From Vallitalea maricola (GTDB lineage: Bacteria; Bacillota; Clostridia; Lachnospirales; Vallitaleaceae), in NCBI RefSeq assembly GCF_036985595.1, contig NZ_BTPU01000039.1, forward strand, positions 1 to 64,000: a stretch of DNA of 64,000 bases, read 5' to 3'. A program made the position numbers and the translations under genes. Positions 35,545 through 44,881 of the stretch are shown in pieces. Numbering within the stretch: position 1 is the stretch's first letter; each line of letters opens with the position of its first letter. A model generated the notes under the pieces. That model was not told the DNA's origin and made no database searches. It saw only the letters and a program-made list of their open reading frames with translations.

Positions 35545-36750
35545 TTATTTAGATTCTTCTTCAAGGTACATTGTTGGTAAAACAGCATATACAGCAGCAC
35601 ATCTAACTAAATCAGCTTTCCAAGTTTTTTCATTAGGCGCATGAGCTTCCTCTTCTTTACCTGGTCCGAATCCTATACATGGAATATTGTATCTACCCAT
35701 TATAGAAACTCCATTTGTAGAAAATGTCCATTTATCAACTTTTGGTTTACCAAACATTCCTTCATAAGCTTTTACCATTGCCTTTGTAGGAGAAGCATCT
35801 TCTGGTATTACCCATGTTGGAAAATAACAGTCTGTTGGATAAGTAAGATTAGTCCAGCTTGGTCTAGTATATTTATACATACTTACCACAGCTTCATACT
35901 CTTTTACTTTTGATAAATGTCTAATTTCATCTAGAGCTGATTCATAGGTTTCTCCATCTGTCAAACGTCTATCTATAGATATAGCACACATATCTGCAAC
36001 TGCACATCTGGATGGAGAATTAAAAAAGATTTCTGATACAGCAAGAGTTCCTTTTCCTAAAAATTCATCATAATGCAATTTATCATTAAGCTCTTTTACT
36101 TCTTCTATAATCTCAGCCATTTTGTATATTGCATTATCTCCACGTTCTGGAGCTGAACCATGACAAGATACACCCTTAACTTCTACACGAATTTCCATTC
36201 GTCCTCTATGTCCTCTATAGATATTACCGTTAGTTGGTTCAGTAATTACAACAAATTCAGGTTTTATCTTATCTTCATTGATTATGTACTGCCAGCACAA
36301 TCCATCGCAGTCCTCTTCTTGTACTGTTCCAGTTACCAATACTTTGTATTTATCATTTATTAATCCTAGATCTTTCATAATCCTAGCACCATAAACACTA
36401 GATACTATCCCACCTAATTGATCTGAAGAACCTCTGCCACCTATTTCTTCATCATTTTCATAACCTTCATAAGGGTCAAAATTCCAATTACTCATTTCAC
36501 CAAGTCCTACAGTATCTATATGTGCATCATAAGCAATCAAAGTTTCTCCACTACCCATAAATCCAAGAATGTTACCCATTTTATCAATTCTAACTTCCTC
36601 GAATCCAACATCTTTCATCTCTTTTTCAATACGCTTAATAACCTTCTCTTCCCGACAACTTTCTCCTGGTATAGCAATTAAATCCCGTAAGAACCTAGTC
36701 ATCTGTTTTTCATACTCATTAGCTTTCTTTTTTACCTCATTAAAATCCAT
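35545..36750 (-). CDS. ygeY: YgeY family selenium metabolism-linked hydrolase
   Basis: About 401 residues; an M20-family amidohydrolase of the YgeY subgroup. Metal and catalytic segments are AYDAHIDTVGLG, GGRGSSDQLGGI, TGTVQEEDCDGLCWQYI (general-base glutamate) and EPTNGNIYRGHRGRMEI. The frame opens 15 codons earlier without an SD; AGGAGG lies nine bases before the ATG at 36750. YgeY enzymes accompany YgeW in purine-degradation clusters and probably cleave an N-carbamoyl or peptide-like intermediate. The substrate here is inferred from context. Confidence 0.92.
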   Translation of the reverse strand: MDFNEVKKKANEYEKQMTRFLRDLIAIPGESCREEKVIKRIEKEMKDVGFEEVRIDKMGNILGFMGSGETLIAYDAHIDTVGLGEMSNWNFDPYEGYENDEEIGGRGSSDQLGGIVSSVYGARIMKDLGLINDKYKVLVTGTVQEEDCDGLCWQYIINEDKIKPEFVVITEPTNGNIYRGHRGRMEIRVEVKGVSCHGSAPERGDNAIYKMAEIIEEVKELNDKLHYDEFLGKGTLAVSEIFFNSPSRCAVADMCAISIDRRLTDGETYESALDEIRHLSKVKEYEAVVSMYKYTRPSWTNLTYPTDCYFPTWVIPEDASPTKAMVKAYEGMFGKPKVDKWTFSTNGVSIMGRYNIPCIGFGPGKEEEAHAPNEKTWKADLVRCAAVYAVLPTMYLEEESK

Positions 36751-36781
36751 TAATAAAAACCTCCTCAAGTTTAAATTTATT

Positions 36782-36816
36782 TGATTAATTCTCAAAATAT
36801 TTTACTGAGATTAATT
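36782..36816 (-). repeat. Imperfect inverted repeat between regulator and ygeY
   Basis: GATTAATTCTCA and TGAGATTAATTA (left arm starts at 36782, right arm ends near 36816), with one bulged base and an A/T-rich loop, occupy the 73-base gap between the regulator stop and ygeY. This could be a weak terminator or attenuator between the two. Confidence 0.35.
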
Positions 36817-36823
36817 ATAGTTA

Positions 36824-37459
36824 TTATCTTTTAACATCTATATAATTATAGATACTGTATTTTGATATCCCAAAATATTTAGATATTTTATCTCCTGACT
36901 TTGTTATTAGAAAAGCACCAGCATTATTTAAGTATTGAATCGACTTTATCTTATCCTCTTTACTCATTAATGCTACAGGTTTCCCAATCAACTTAACTGA
37001 TTGCTCAATTAAATTATCTAATAAATCATTTACATTCTGTGGTATCTCCTCTACCTCATTTTTCTCTTCCTTAGATTCAAGCAAACTTTTTATGGAGTTC
37101 TCTGCAATAGTAAGCTCTGTAATATCATAGTTAATACAAAAGATCCCTATAGGTTTATCATCTTCATCTCTGATATATATACTGCTAGATTTTAATATTC
37201 TTCCATCATGACTTTTTGTTAAATAGCCTATAGAATCTTCTAACTTGTCTTCTTCGTTAGTTATTGTATTTAGTACTATATGGGATGCACCATCTCCGAT
37301 TTTTCTATTAGTAACATGACCATTTTCAATCTCTATAATGGTCTTTTGTAAACTATCGGATTTCAAATCATGTATGACTACTTCACAATTCTTTCCGAAA
37401 TGATGCACTATGCCTCTAGCCAGCCGTTTTAAAAAATCCAAATTAACATTATTATCCAT
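36824..37459 (-). CDS. YheO/DauR-like PAS-HTH transcriptional regulator
   Basis: A 211-residue regulator with an N-terminal YheO-like PAS domain (residues about 5-115, including FGKNCEVVIHDL, GHVTNRKIGDGAS and PIGIFCINYDIT) and a C-terminal helix-turn-helix of the DauR/HTH_22 kind (GAFLITKSGDKISKYFGISK then YSIYNYID). Such proteins sense a small metabolite and control catabolic operons. It is the first gene of the minus-strand arm and diverges from ssnA, so it is the best candidate controller of the purine island. A purine or allied catabolite as ligand is inference. Confidence 0.87.
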   Translation of the reverse strand: MDNNVNLDFLKRLARGIVHHFGKNCEVVIHDLKSDSLQKTIIEIENGHVTNRKIGDGASHIVLNTITNEEDKLEDSIGYLTKSHDGRILKSSSIYIRDEDDKPIGIFCINYDITELTIAENSIKSLLESKEEKNEVEEIPQNVNDLLDNLIEQSVKLIGKPVALMSKEDKIKSIQYLNNAGAFLITKSGDKISKYFGISKYSIYNYIDVKR

Positions 37460-37841
37460 TACAAAATCCTTTCAAAAGTTACTTTATTTTATTAGTTATC
37501 ATGATTTATTATTTTATGATTTTAGTATATCACCATAAAATTAATTATTCAATGATTATTGCAAAAATATTTTTATTTTACAAAAATATTTTTAATTTCT
37601 TTGACTTTTGCTACTATTGGTGGTAGTCTGTTAATATAATATTATACGCATATACATTATGTATTTTAAAAATATTTATCTAATATATGTGTATTATGTT
37701 ATATAGTATATTTTTAATATAATTAGTTATTTAATATGATTTAATTAATATAATTTAATAACTAACATGATAAGTATTATATTATTAAGTCAAATTCTAA
37801 ATAATCTTAATATAATTTATGGTATTATAAGGAGGGTTTAT
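37460..37841. promoter_or_regulatory. Divergent control region of the purine island
   Basis: This 382-base gap between the regulator and ssnA has no gene and is extremely AT-rich. It holds the minus-strand regulator promoter (separate entry), a perfect 9-base inverted repeat TTAGTTATT/AATAACTAA (37723-37731 with 37757-37765), and a TTGACT (37601-37606) with TAATATAAT-like sequence 26-34 bases further right that I cannot resolve into one clear plus-strand promoter. The ssnA ribosome site AAGGAGGG is at 37829-37836. It is the expected binding region for the regulator. Confidence 0.6.
37524..37552 (-). promoter_or_regulatory. Sigma-A promoter of the PAS-HTH regulator / ygeY operon
   Basis: On the minus strand TTGAAT (37547-37552) and TATACT (37524-37529) with a 17-base spacer, about 65 bases upstream of the regulator start. 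Confidence 0.6.
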
Positions 37842-39167
37842 ATGATTTTATTGGGTAATGGAAAGTTGATAACCAGAGATGGTAATACCCCATTTATTGA
37901 AGATGGCTGTCTATGTGTAAAAGATAATCTAATCTACGATTTGGGAACCACTAAAGATATGAGAGAAAAATATCCAAATGAAGAATTTATTGATGCAAAT
38001 CAAGGATTGATTATGCCAGGTCTTATTAATACACATCATCATATCTATAGTTCTTTTGCTAGAGGGTTATCCTTGAAAGGTTATCATCCCAAAAAGTTTT
38101 CAGATATTCTGGAAGGTATGTGGTGGAAAATTGATAAACATCTAACTCTGGAAGATGTTAAGTATAGTTCTTATGTCACATATATAGATTGTATTAAGAA
38201 TGGTGTAACAACTGTATTCGATCATCATGCAAGCTATGGTGCGACAATTGGAAGTTTATTTGAGATATCTGGTGTGGCACATGAATTAGGATTACGTACT
38301 TGTCTTTGCTATGAGGTATCAGACCGTAATGGCAAAAATGAAATGGTTCAAGCAGTTAAAGAGAACACCAATTTCATTAACTCCACAAAACAGGATACCA
38401 GCGATATGCAAAAAGGTATGATGGGATTACATGCTGCCTTCACTCTTTCTGATGAAACTTTATATCATATATCAGAAAATACACCAACTGATACAGGATA
38501 TCATATCCATGTAGCTGAAGGTATCGAAGATTTATATGATTCCTTGAACAAACATAATAAACGTGTAGTCAATCGTTTATATGATATGGATATATTAGGT
38601 CCAAAAACTCTTGCCATTCATTGTATTCATATAAATCCATTAGAGATGGATATTCTAAAAGAAACTAATACAATGATTGTACATAATCCTGAGTCTAATA
38701 TGGGTAATGCTGTTGGTTGTACTCCTATATTAAAAATAATGGATAAAGATATTGTTCTTGGACTTGGAACAGATGGTTATACCAGTGATATGCTAGAATC
38801 CATGAAAGTAGCTAACATTTTACATAAACATCATAATAACAATCCTTCTGTAGCATGGGCAGAAGTTCCCAAGATGTTATTTGATAATAATTCAGAAATA
38901 GCTAATCGTTTTTATGAAAAATCATTGGGAATACTTAAAAAAGGTTCATATGCTGATGTAATCGTATTAGACTATGACCCATTCACCCCACTTGATGAAA
39001 ATAATGTCAATAGCCATATTCTATTTGGCATGAATGGTCGTAACGTAAAAACAACTATGATAAATGGTAAGTTACTAATGAAAGATAGAGAACTTCTAAA
39101 TATAGATGAAGCTAGTATATTTGCAAAAGCAAGAGAACTGTCAACAACTTTATGGAAAAAATTTTAA
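37842..39167 (+). CDS. ssnA: Putative aminohydrolase SsnA
   Basis: About 441 residues; an amidohydrolase of the SsnA family found in selenium-dependent purine clusters. The metal site is PGLINTHHHIYSSFARGL, with HVAEGIEDL, AIHCIHINPLE and GLGTDGYTSDMLESM, which look like a guanine-deaminase-type deaminase or hydrolase. The frame opens 25 codons earlier, but AAGGAGGG is perfectly placed for the ATG at 37842. It starts the plus-strand operon and is followed by ygfK after 14 bases. Its substrate is not established; a cyclic amidine/amide of purine breakdown is likely. Confidence 0.92.
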   Translation: MILLGNGKLITRDGNTPFIEDGCLCVKDNLIYDLGTTKDMREKYPNEEFIDANQGLIMPGLINTHHHIYSSFARGLSLKGYHPKKFSDILEGMWWKIDKHLTLEDVKYSSYVTYIDCIKNGVTTVFDHHASYGATIGSLFEISGVAHELGLRTCLCYEVSDRNGKNEMVQAVKENTNFINSTKQDTSDMQKGMMGLHAAFTLSDETLYHISENTPTDTGYHIHVAEGIEDLYDSLNKHNKRVVNRLYDMDILGPKTLAIHCIHINPLEMDILKETNTMIVHNPESNMGNAVGCTPILKIMDKDIVLGLGTDGYTSDMLESMKVANILHKHHNNNPSVAWAEVPKMLFDNNSEIANRFYEKSLGILKKGSYADVIVLDYDPFTPLDENNVNSHILFGMNGRNVKTTMINGKLLMKDRELLNIDEASIFAKARELSTTLWKKF

Positions 39168-39181
39168 TAGGGGTGTGAAAA

Positions 39182-42100
39182 ATGAGCGATAGAATGTATC
39201 CTATTCCATTTGAGAATATTATAGAATGGATAATAGATGAATATAGTAGATTGGGCACAATATTTGGAGTAAGAAAATTCGTACATATTGATAGTAAAGA
39301 TAAAATCGATTTGTTTGGTGAACATATGGAACTTCCTTTTGGTCCAGCTGCTGGTCCACATACTCAACTTACACAAAATATTATTGCTTCATATGTAGCT
39401 GGATGCAGATTTTTTGAATTAAAAACTGTACAGACCTTAGATGGTGAAGATTTATGTGTAAATAAACCATGTATTAACGCAAGAGATGAAGGGTATAACG
39501 TTGAATGGTCAACAGAGCTAACAGTAGAACAAGCCTTAGAAGAATATGTTAAAGCGTGGTTTATTCTTAAGTTGTTATCAAAAGAATATGGCTTCGGTGA
39601 TGAAAACGGCTTTATCTTCAATATGAGTGTTGGATATGATTTTGAAGGTATATCATCTCCAAAAATTGATGCTTTTATTGAAGGTTTGAAAGACGCTTCT
39701 TCCTCTCCTATTTGGCTCCAATGTAAAGAATATACTTTAAAGAATATAAATAGATTCAAAAATATAGATAAGAAATTTGTACAAAATATCTCCCCTAATA
39801 TATGTACTTCTATTACTTTATCAACCCTTCATGGATGTCCTCCTGAAGAAATAGAACGTATAGCTTCATATCTATTGGAAGAAAAGCATTTGAATACTTT
39901 TGTAAAATGTAATCCTACTCTACTTGGTTATGATTATGCTCGTAAAACTCTAGATGAAATGGGTTATGATTATTTAGTATTTGATGATTTTCATTTTAGG
40001 GATGATTTACAATATGAAGATGCTGTACCAATGATTCAGCGTCTATTACAACTGGCTGCTAAGAACAACTTGACTTTTGGAGTTAAGCTAACTAATACTT
40101 TTCCAGTAAAAATAGCTCATGATGAACTCCCCGGTGAAGAAATGTATATGTCAGGACGTTCATTATATCCTCTTTCAATAGCTCTTGCCTACAAATTAGC
40201 GGAATCTTTCAACGGTAACCTTAAGATTTCTTACTCTGGTGGTGCTGATGCATATAACATAGATAAAATTGTAAAAGCAGGAATATGGCCAATAACTATT
40301 GCTACTACCCTACTAAAGAATGGTGGATATGAACGCTGCATACAACTAGCTGATAAATTAAGAAATCTAAATCCTGATAATTACGCTAAAATAAGTCTAT
40401 CAGCTATAAAAGAATTAAAAGAAAATGCAGTAATTGATCCTTATTATAGAAAGCCAATAAAACCTTTACATAATAATAAAATAAATAAAAAAGTTCCTCT
40501 AGTTGATTGTTTTATATCTCCTTGTAAATTAGGTTGTCCTATTAACCAAGAAATACCTACTTATATTAATCTAATGGGTAAAGGCAAATACAAAGATGCA
40601 CTAAAAGTAATTATTGATAGGAATCCTCTTCCCTTCATAACTGGTACTATATGCAGCCATCCATGTACAACTAAATGTACCCGTAATTTTTATGAAGAAC
40701 ATATTAAGATACGTGACGTGAAATTGGAAGCGGCAAAAGCAGCATATAATGATATTATAAATGAATTAAGTACACCTACTACAAAATCTCATACAAAAGT
40801 AGCCGTTATAGGAGGAGGTCCAGCAGGATTGGCAGCAGGATATTTTCTTGGCAGATGTGGAATGAATGTAACTATATTCGAAAAAAGAAAATCTTTAGGG
40901 GGTATTGTGAAACACGTAATCCCAGAATTCAGAATATCATCGGATTCCATTCAAAAGGATATTGAACTAATCAAGAAAATGGGTATTAAAGTAAAATTAG
41001 GCCATGAAGAAAATAATATTGAAGAATTGAAAGAAAAAGGATATAAATATATATTACTAGCTGTTGGTGCTTGGAATCCTGTAAATCTAAAATTAGAAAA
41101 CGGGAATCCTATTGATGCACTAGATTTTCTGGAGAACATAAAAAATGGAAACAAAGAATATGAATTAGGTAAAGATATTGTTGTAATTGGCGGAGGCAAT
41201 ACCGCTATGGATACAGCAAGAGCTGCAAAAAGAGTTAAAGGTGTTATTAATGTATATCTAGTTTATAGAAGAACAAAAAAATATATGCCTGCCGATGAAG
41301 AAGAATTGTTACTAGCTGCTGAGGATGGTGTAATAATCAAAGAACTGCTCTCCCCTGTCAAATTCTCAGAAGGTTCAATATATTGTGAAGAAATGAAGCT
41401 AGGAGAAATTGATAGTTCAGGCAGACGCAAACCAATAAAAACAGGAAATTTAGTTAACATTCATGCAGATTCAATTATCTCTGCTATTGGTCAAAATACT
41501 GATACCTGCCTATTCCAATCTAATGGAATCAAGGTAGAAAATAATAATGTAATAGTGAACCAAGAAACATGCGAATCAAATATTGAAAATGTCTATGTTG
41601 TAGGTGATGCCCTTCGTGGTCCATCAACAGTTGTAGAATCTATTGCGGATTCAATTAAATCCTCTTTGTCTATTATGGATAAGGAATATATAAAAGATAA
41701 AGGGTTTGGTACTTACTTTAATAAACAAAACTTGGAAGATGCCTATGTTAAAAAAGGTACTATTGAAAAATTTGATGATATAAAAAATGAAAGTAAAAGA
41801 TGTCTCGAATGTAATATGGTGTGTGAAACATGTGTTGATGTATGTCCTAATAGGGCTAATATCTCACTCACTGTTCCTGGCAAATCCATGTCACAGATTA
41901 TACATATAGACAGCTTATGTAACGAATGTGGTAACTGTGAAGTATTCTGTCCATATGATAGTGCACCATATAAAGATAAATTCACCCTTTTCAATACAGA
42001 AAAAGATTTCTTAGAAAGTAAAAACCAAGGATTCTATATGTGTAATAACAATGGAAGTGAATGCAGAATTAGGCTTAATGATGAGATACTGAAGATTGAC

Positions 42101-42187
42101 CTTAACAACGATCATAATACACTACCTGCAGATATTAAAAACATAATAACCACTGTAAATGAAAAATATAGTTTTCTAATGAGGTGA
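39182..42187 (+). CDS. ygfK: YgfK-type iron-sulfur flavoprotein oxidoreductase (putative selenate reductase subunit)
   Basis: A 1001-residue multidomain oxidoreductase. Residues 1-430 resemble a dihydroorotate dehydrogenase-like TIM barrel (FGPAAGPHTQLTQNI, STLHGCPPEEIE, KISYSGGADAYNI). From about 445 comes a glutamate-synthase small-subunit-like part: cysteine cluster CKLGCPINQ..C, FAD motif VIGGGPAGLAAGYFLGRCG (about 540) and NAD motif IGGGNTAMDTARAAKR (about 667). The end carries two ferredoxin-like cysteine groups (about 873 and 913). In this context it likely reduces a purine or dihydro intermediate with NAD(P)H or accepts electrons from the neighbouring dehydrogenase. The older selenate-reductase label is not proven. 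Confidence 0.92.
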   Translation: MSDRMYPIPFENIIEWIIDEYSRLGTIFGVRKFVHIDSKDKIDLFGEHMELPFGPAAGPHTQLTQNIIASYVAGCRFFELKTVQTLDGEDLCVNKPCINARDEGYNVEWSTELTVEQALEEYVKAWFILKLLSKEYGFGDENGFIFNMSVGYDFEGISSPKIDAFIEGLKDASSSPIWLQCKEYTLKNINRFKNIDKKFVQNISPNICTSITLSTLHGCPPEEIERIASYLLEEKHLNTFVKCNPTLLGYDYARKTLDEMGYDYLVFDDFHFRDDLQYEDAVPMIQRLLQLAAKNNLTFGVKLTNTFPVKIAHDELPGEEMYMSGRSLYPLSIALAYKLAESFNGNLKISYSGGADAYNIDKIVKAGIWPITIATTLLKNGGYERCIQLADKLRNLNPDNYAKISLSAIKELKENAVIDPYYRKPIKPLHNNKINKKVPLVDCFISPCKLGCPINQEIPTYINLMGKGKYKDALKVIIDRNPLPFITGTICSHPCTTKCTRNFYEEHIKIRDVKLEAAKAAYNDIINELSTPTTKSHTKVAVIGGGPAGLAAGYFLGRCGMNVTIFEKRKSLGGIVKHVIPEFRISSDSIQKDIELIKKMGIKVKLGHEENNIEELKEKGYKYILLAVGAWNPVNLKLENGNPIDALDFLENIKNGNKEYELGKDIVVIGGGNTAMDTARAAKRVKGVINVYLVYRRTKKYMPADEEELLLAAEDGVIIKELLSPVKFSEGSIYCEEMKLGEIDSSGRRKPIKTGNLVNIHADSIISAIGQNTDTCLFQSNGIKVENNNVIVNQETCESNIENVYVVGDALRGPSTVVESIADSIKSSLSIMDKEYIKDKGFGTYFNKQNLEDAYVKKGTIEKFDDIKNESKRCLECNMVCETCVDVCPNRANISLTVPGKSMSQIIHIDSLCNECGNCEVFCPYDSAPYKDKFTLFNTEKDFLESKNQGFYMCNNNGSECRIRLNDEILKIDLNNDHNTLPADIKNIITTVNEKYSFLMR

Positions 42188-42192
42188 TTTCG

Positions 42193-44754
42193 ATGTCAAA
42201 TTTTATTGTTAATGGACAACGTGTTTTTGTACCAAAGAAACAGAAATTGATCAATTATCTAAGAGATACATTAAATCTTACTTCCGTTAAAAATGGATGT
42301 ATGGAAGGTTCATGTGGAGCATGTATGGTACTGGTTGACGGTAAAGCAACTAAGTCATGTGTTTTATGGACTGATAAGTTGAATGGAAAAGATATATTAA
42401 CTGTAGAAGGTTTTTCTGAAAGAGAAAAGAATGTATATAGCTATGCCTTCAAAGAAGCTGGTGCTGTCCAATGTGGTTTTTGTACTCCTGGTATGGTTAT
42501 TAGTGCAAAAGGATTGCTTGATAAATTGCCTGACCCTAATGAAGAACAAATAAGAGAGGCAATAAAAAACAATATATGCAGATGTACAGGTTATGTAAAG
42601 ATAGTAAAAGCAATAGAATTAGCTGCAAAGTTATTAAGAGAGAATACTAATATACCAGAATGTTCTTTCACTGGTCTTGTGGGAGAAAATATGCACAGAG
42701 TTGATGCCATCTCAAAAGTACTTGGGGAAGCAGAATATGTAGATGACATGCGTATTGATGGTATGATATATGGAAGCTGTCTTAGAAGCAAATATCCTCG
42801 TGCAATCGTGAAAAAAATCAATACAAGTCAAGCTGAAAAACTGGAAGGTGTCATATCAGTGATTACTGCAAAAGATTTACCTGGTTCACCTAAGATTGGT
42901 CATCTAAAGAAAGATTGGGATATACTTATACCAGAAGGAAACCAGACAAGATGCTTAGGTGATGCTATAGTGCTGATTGCTGCAGAAACAAAAGAAATTC
43001 TGGAACAAGCAAAATCACTGATTGATATTGAGTACGAAGAACTAAAACCTGTCACATGTCCAACAGAAGCTTTAGCCGACAACGCTCCTCTAATTCATGA
43101 AGACGGTAATATCTTATCCGTAGAACATCTAGTCAGGGGTGATGCAGATGAAAAAATCAAGAATTCCAAATATGTTGTAACTAACCATTATAGTACTCCT
43201 TTTACAGAACATGCCTTTTTAGAACCTGAAAGTGCAATTGCTGTTCCTGAAAAAGATGATAAAATAACTATTTATTGTGCTGATCAGGGAATCTACCAGA
43301 CACATAGAGAATGTACAGAAGCCGTAGGCTTAGATAAAGATAAAGTAAGAGTCATCAGTAAAATAGTAGGCGGAGCATTTGGGGGAAAAGAAGATATGAC
43401 AGTTCAACATCTTGCGGCTATACTAGCATATAAAACTCATAAACCTGTAAAAGTTTCATTTACACGAAAAGAAAGTATACTAGTACACCCTAAACGTCAT
43501 GCAATGGAAATGGATTTCACAACAGCTTGTGATGAGAATGGTTATCTCACAGCTATGAAAGCTACCATCATATCTGACACAGGTGCTTATGCATCACTAG
43601 GAGGACCTGTACTCCAAAGGGCATGTACTCATGCAGCTGGACCATATAATTATCAAGATGTAGATATATTAGGAAAAGCGGTATATACCAATAATCCACC
43701 TGGTGGAGCTTTCAGGGGTTTTGGTGTTACTCAGAGCTGTTTTGCCACTGAAAATAACATTAACCAATTAGCAAAATTAGTTGGAATATCACCTTGGGAA
43801 ATACGATATAGAAATGCAATAAGACCAGGCCAGATACTTCCTAATGGTCAGGTTGCTGATGAATATACAGCTTGTGCTGAAACACTAGAAGCTGTTAAAG
43901 AAGATTTTGAAAGCGAAAAACATGTAGGTATTGCTTGTGCTATGAAAAATGCAGGACTTGGGGTTGGTGTCCCGGATACAGGCAGATGCAGATTGATAAT
44001 TAAAGACAATAAGATATATACTCATACAAGTGCAGCCTGTGTTGGTCAAGGGCTGGCAACAGTTATCACTCAAATGATTTGCCAAGTCATCAATATATCA
44101 CCTAATAACATTGTACATAGTACTCCTGACACCTATTTGACTCCTGATTCTGGTAACTCTACTGCCTCTCGACAAACAGTTTTTACAGGAGAAGCTGCAA
44201 GGATAGCCGCAACCAAATTACAAAATGATCTAAAAGATAAATCATTATCAGAACTAGAGGGTAAAGAATATTATGGGGAATACACCTGTGTAACTGATCC
44301 ATTAGGTTCTGATAAGGAGTATCCTTACAGTCATGTTACATACGGTTACGCTACACATGTTGTAATATTAAATGATGATGGAACTATAAAAAGAATTGTA
44401 GCATGCCACGATGTTGGAACTCCAATTAATCCAAAATCCATTGAAGGACAGATTGAAGGTGGAACTGTTATGAGTCTTGGCTATGCACTAACTGAAAATT
44501 ATCCTTTAGATAATTGCAGACCTACAGCTAAATTCGGTACATTGGGGCTGTTTAAGGCTAATAAGGTTCCAGAAATCAAACCGATAATTATAGGCAAAAA
44601 GCATAAGGGGTTGGCGCATGGTGCAAAAGGTATCGGAGAAATTTGTTCTATAGTTACAGCACCAGCAGTATCCAATGCATATTACAACTACGATAATGAA
44701 TTCAGAACTAGTTTACCTCTTGTCAATACTCCTTATAGTAAGAAAAAGAAATAA
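42193..44754 (+). CDS. xdhD: Selenium-dependent xanthine dehydrogenase, fused Fe-S and Mo domains (XdhD-like)
   Basis: About 853 residues. An N-terminal (2Fe-2S) domain (CMEGSCGACMVL, CGFCTPGMV and CRCTGYVKI; residues 1-155) is fused to a molybdopterin domain starting VDAISKVLGEAEYVDDM and containing VGGAFGGKEDMTVQHLA, NPPGGAFRGFGVTQSCF and the catalytic-glutamate loop GLAHGAKGIGEICSIV. Length matches the selenium-dependent XDH family (about 850). A GTG start at 42184 is possible, but GAGGTGA favours the ATG at 42193, overlapping translationally with ygfK. No separate FAD subunit gene follows. Confidence 0.92.
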   Translation: MSNFIVNGQRVFVPKKQKLINYLRDTLNLTSVKNGCMEGSCGACMVLVDGKATKSCVLWTDKLNGKDILTVEGFSEREKNVYSYAFKEAGAVQCGFCTPGMVISAKGLLDKLPDPNEEQIREAIKNNICRCTGYVKIVKAIELAAKLLRENTNIPECSFTGLVGENMHRVDAISKVLGEAEYVDDMRIDGMIYGSCLRSKYPRAIVKKINTSQAEKLEGVISVITAKDLPGSPKIGHLKKDWDILIPEGNQTRCLGDAIVLIAAETKEILEQAKSLIDIEYEELKPVTCPTEALADNAPLIHEDGNILSVEHLVRGDADEKIKNSKYVVTNHYSTPFTEHAFLEPESAIAVPEKDDKITIYCADQGIYQTHRECTEAVGLDKDKVRVISKIVGGAFGGKEDMTVQHLAAILAYKTHKPVKVSFTRKESILVHPKRHAMEMDFTTACDENGYLTAMKATIISDTGAYASLGGPVLQRACTHAAGPYNYQDVDILGKAVYTNNPPGGAFRGFGVTQSCFATENNINQLAKLVGISPWEIRYRNAIRPGQILPNGQVADEYTACAETLEAVKEDFESEKHVGIACAMKNAGLGVGVPDTGRCRLIIKDNKIYTHTSAACVGQGLATVITQMICQVINISPNNIVHSTPDTYLTPDSGNSTASRQTVFTGEAARIAATKLQNDLKDKSLSELEGKEYYGEYTCVTDPLGSDKEYPYSHVTYGYATHVVILNDDGTIKRIVACHDVGTPINPKSIEGQIEGGTVMSLGYALTENYPLDNCRPTAKFGTLGLFKANKVPEIKPIIIGKKHKGLAHGAKGIGEICSIVTAPAVSNAYYNYDNEFRTSLPLVNTPYSKKKK

Positions 44755-44757
44755 TAT

Positions 44758-44804
44758 AAAATCTCCACCCTTTATCTGATTATATTAAGGATGGAGATTT
44801 TTTT
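44758..44804. terminator. Bidirectional terminator between xdhD and yqeB
   Basis: AAAATCTCCA and TGGAGATTTTTTT (44758-44767 with 44792-44804) form a stem of about ten bases flanked by A- and T-runs; it can stop both convergent operons. Confidence 0.85.
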
Positions 44805-44881
44805 AAAAATTATTATACACAGATTTATATATACTAGTTTATGATTATAACCAAGTAATGTAAGATTATATATATGCCTAT

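Noticed and set aside
37601..37645. A firm sigma-A promoter for ssnA
   Set aside because: TTGACT exists, but the spacing to the nearest TATAAT-like sequence is too long and other pairings are weak.
39364..39759. A 131-codon minus-strand frame inside ygfK
   Set aside because: Shadow of the conserved YgfK frame, Ser/Pro/Phe-rich nonsense composition.
32008..44754. Selenocysteine (in-frame TGA) in the xanthine dehydrogenases
   Set aside because: The frames run uninterrupted; this enzyme class uses labile selenium at the molybdenum site, not selenocysteine.
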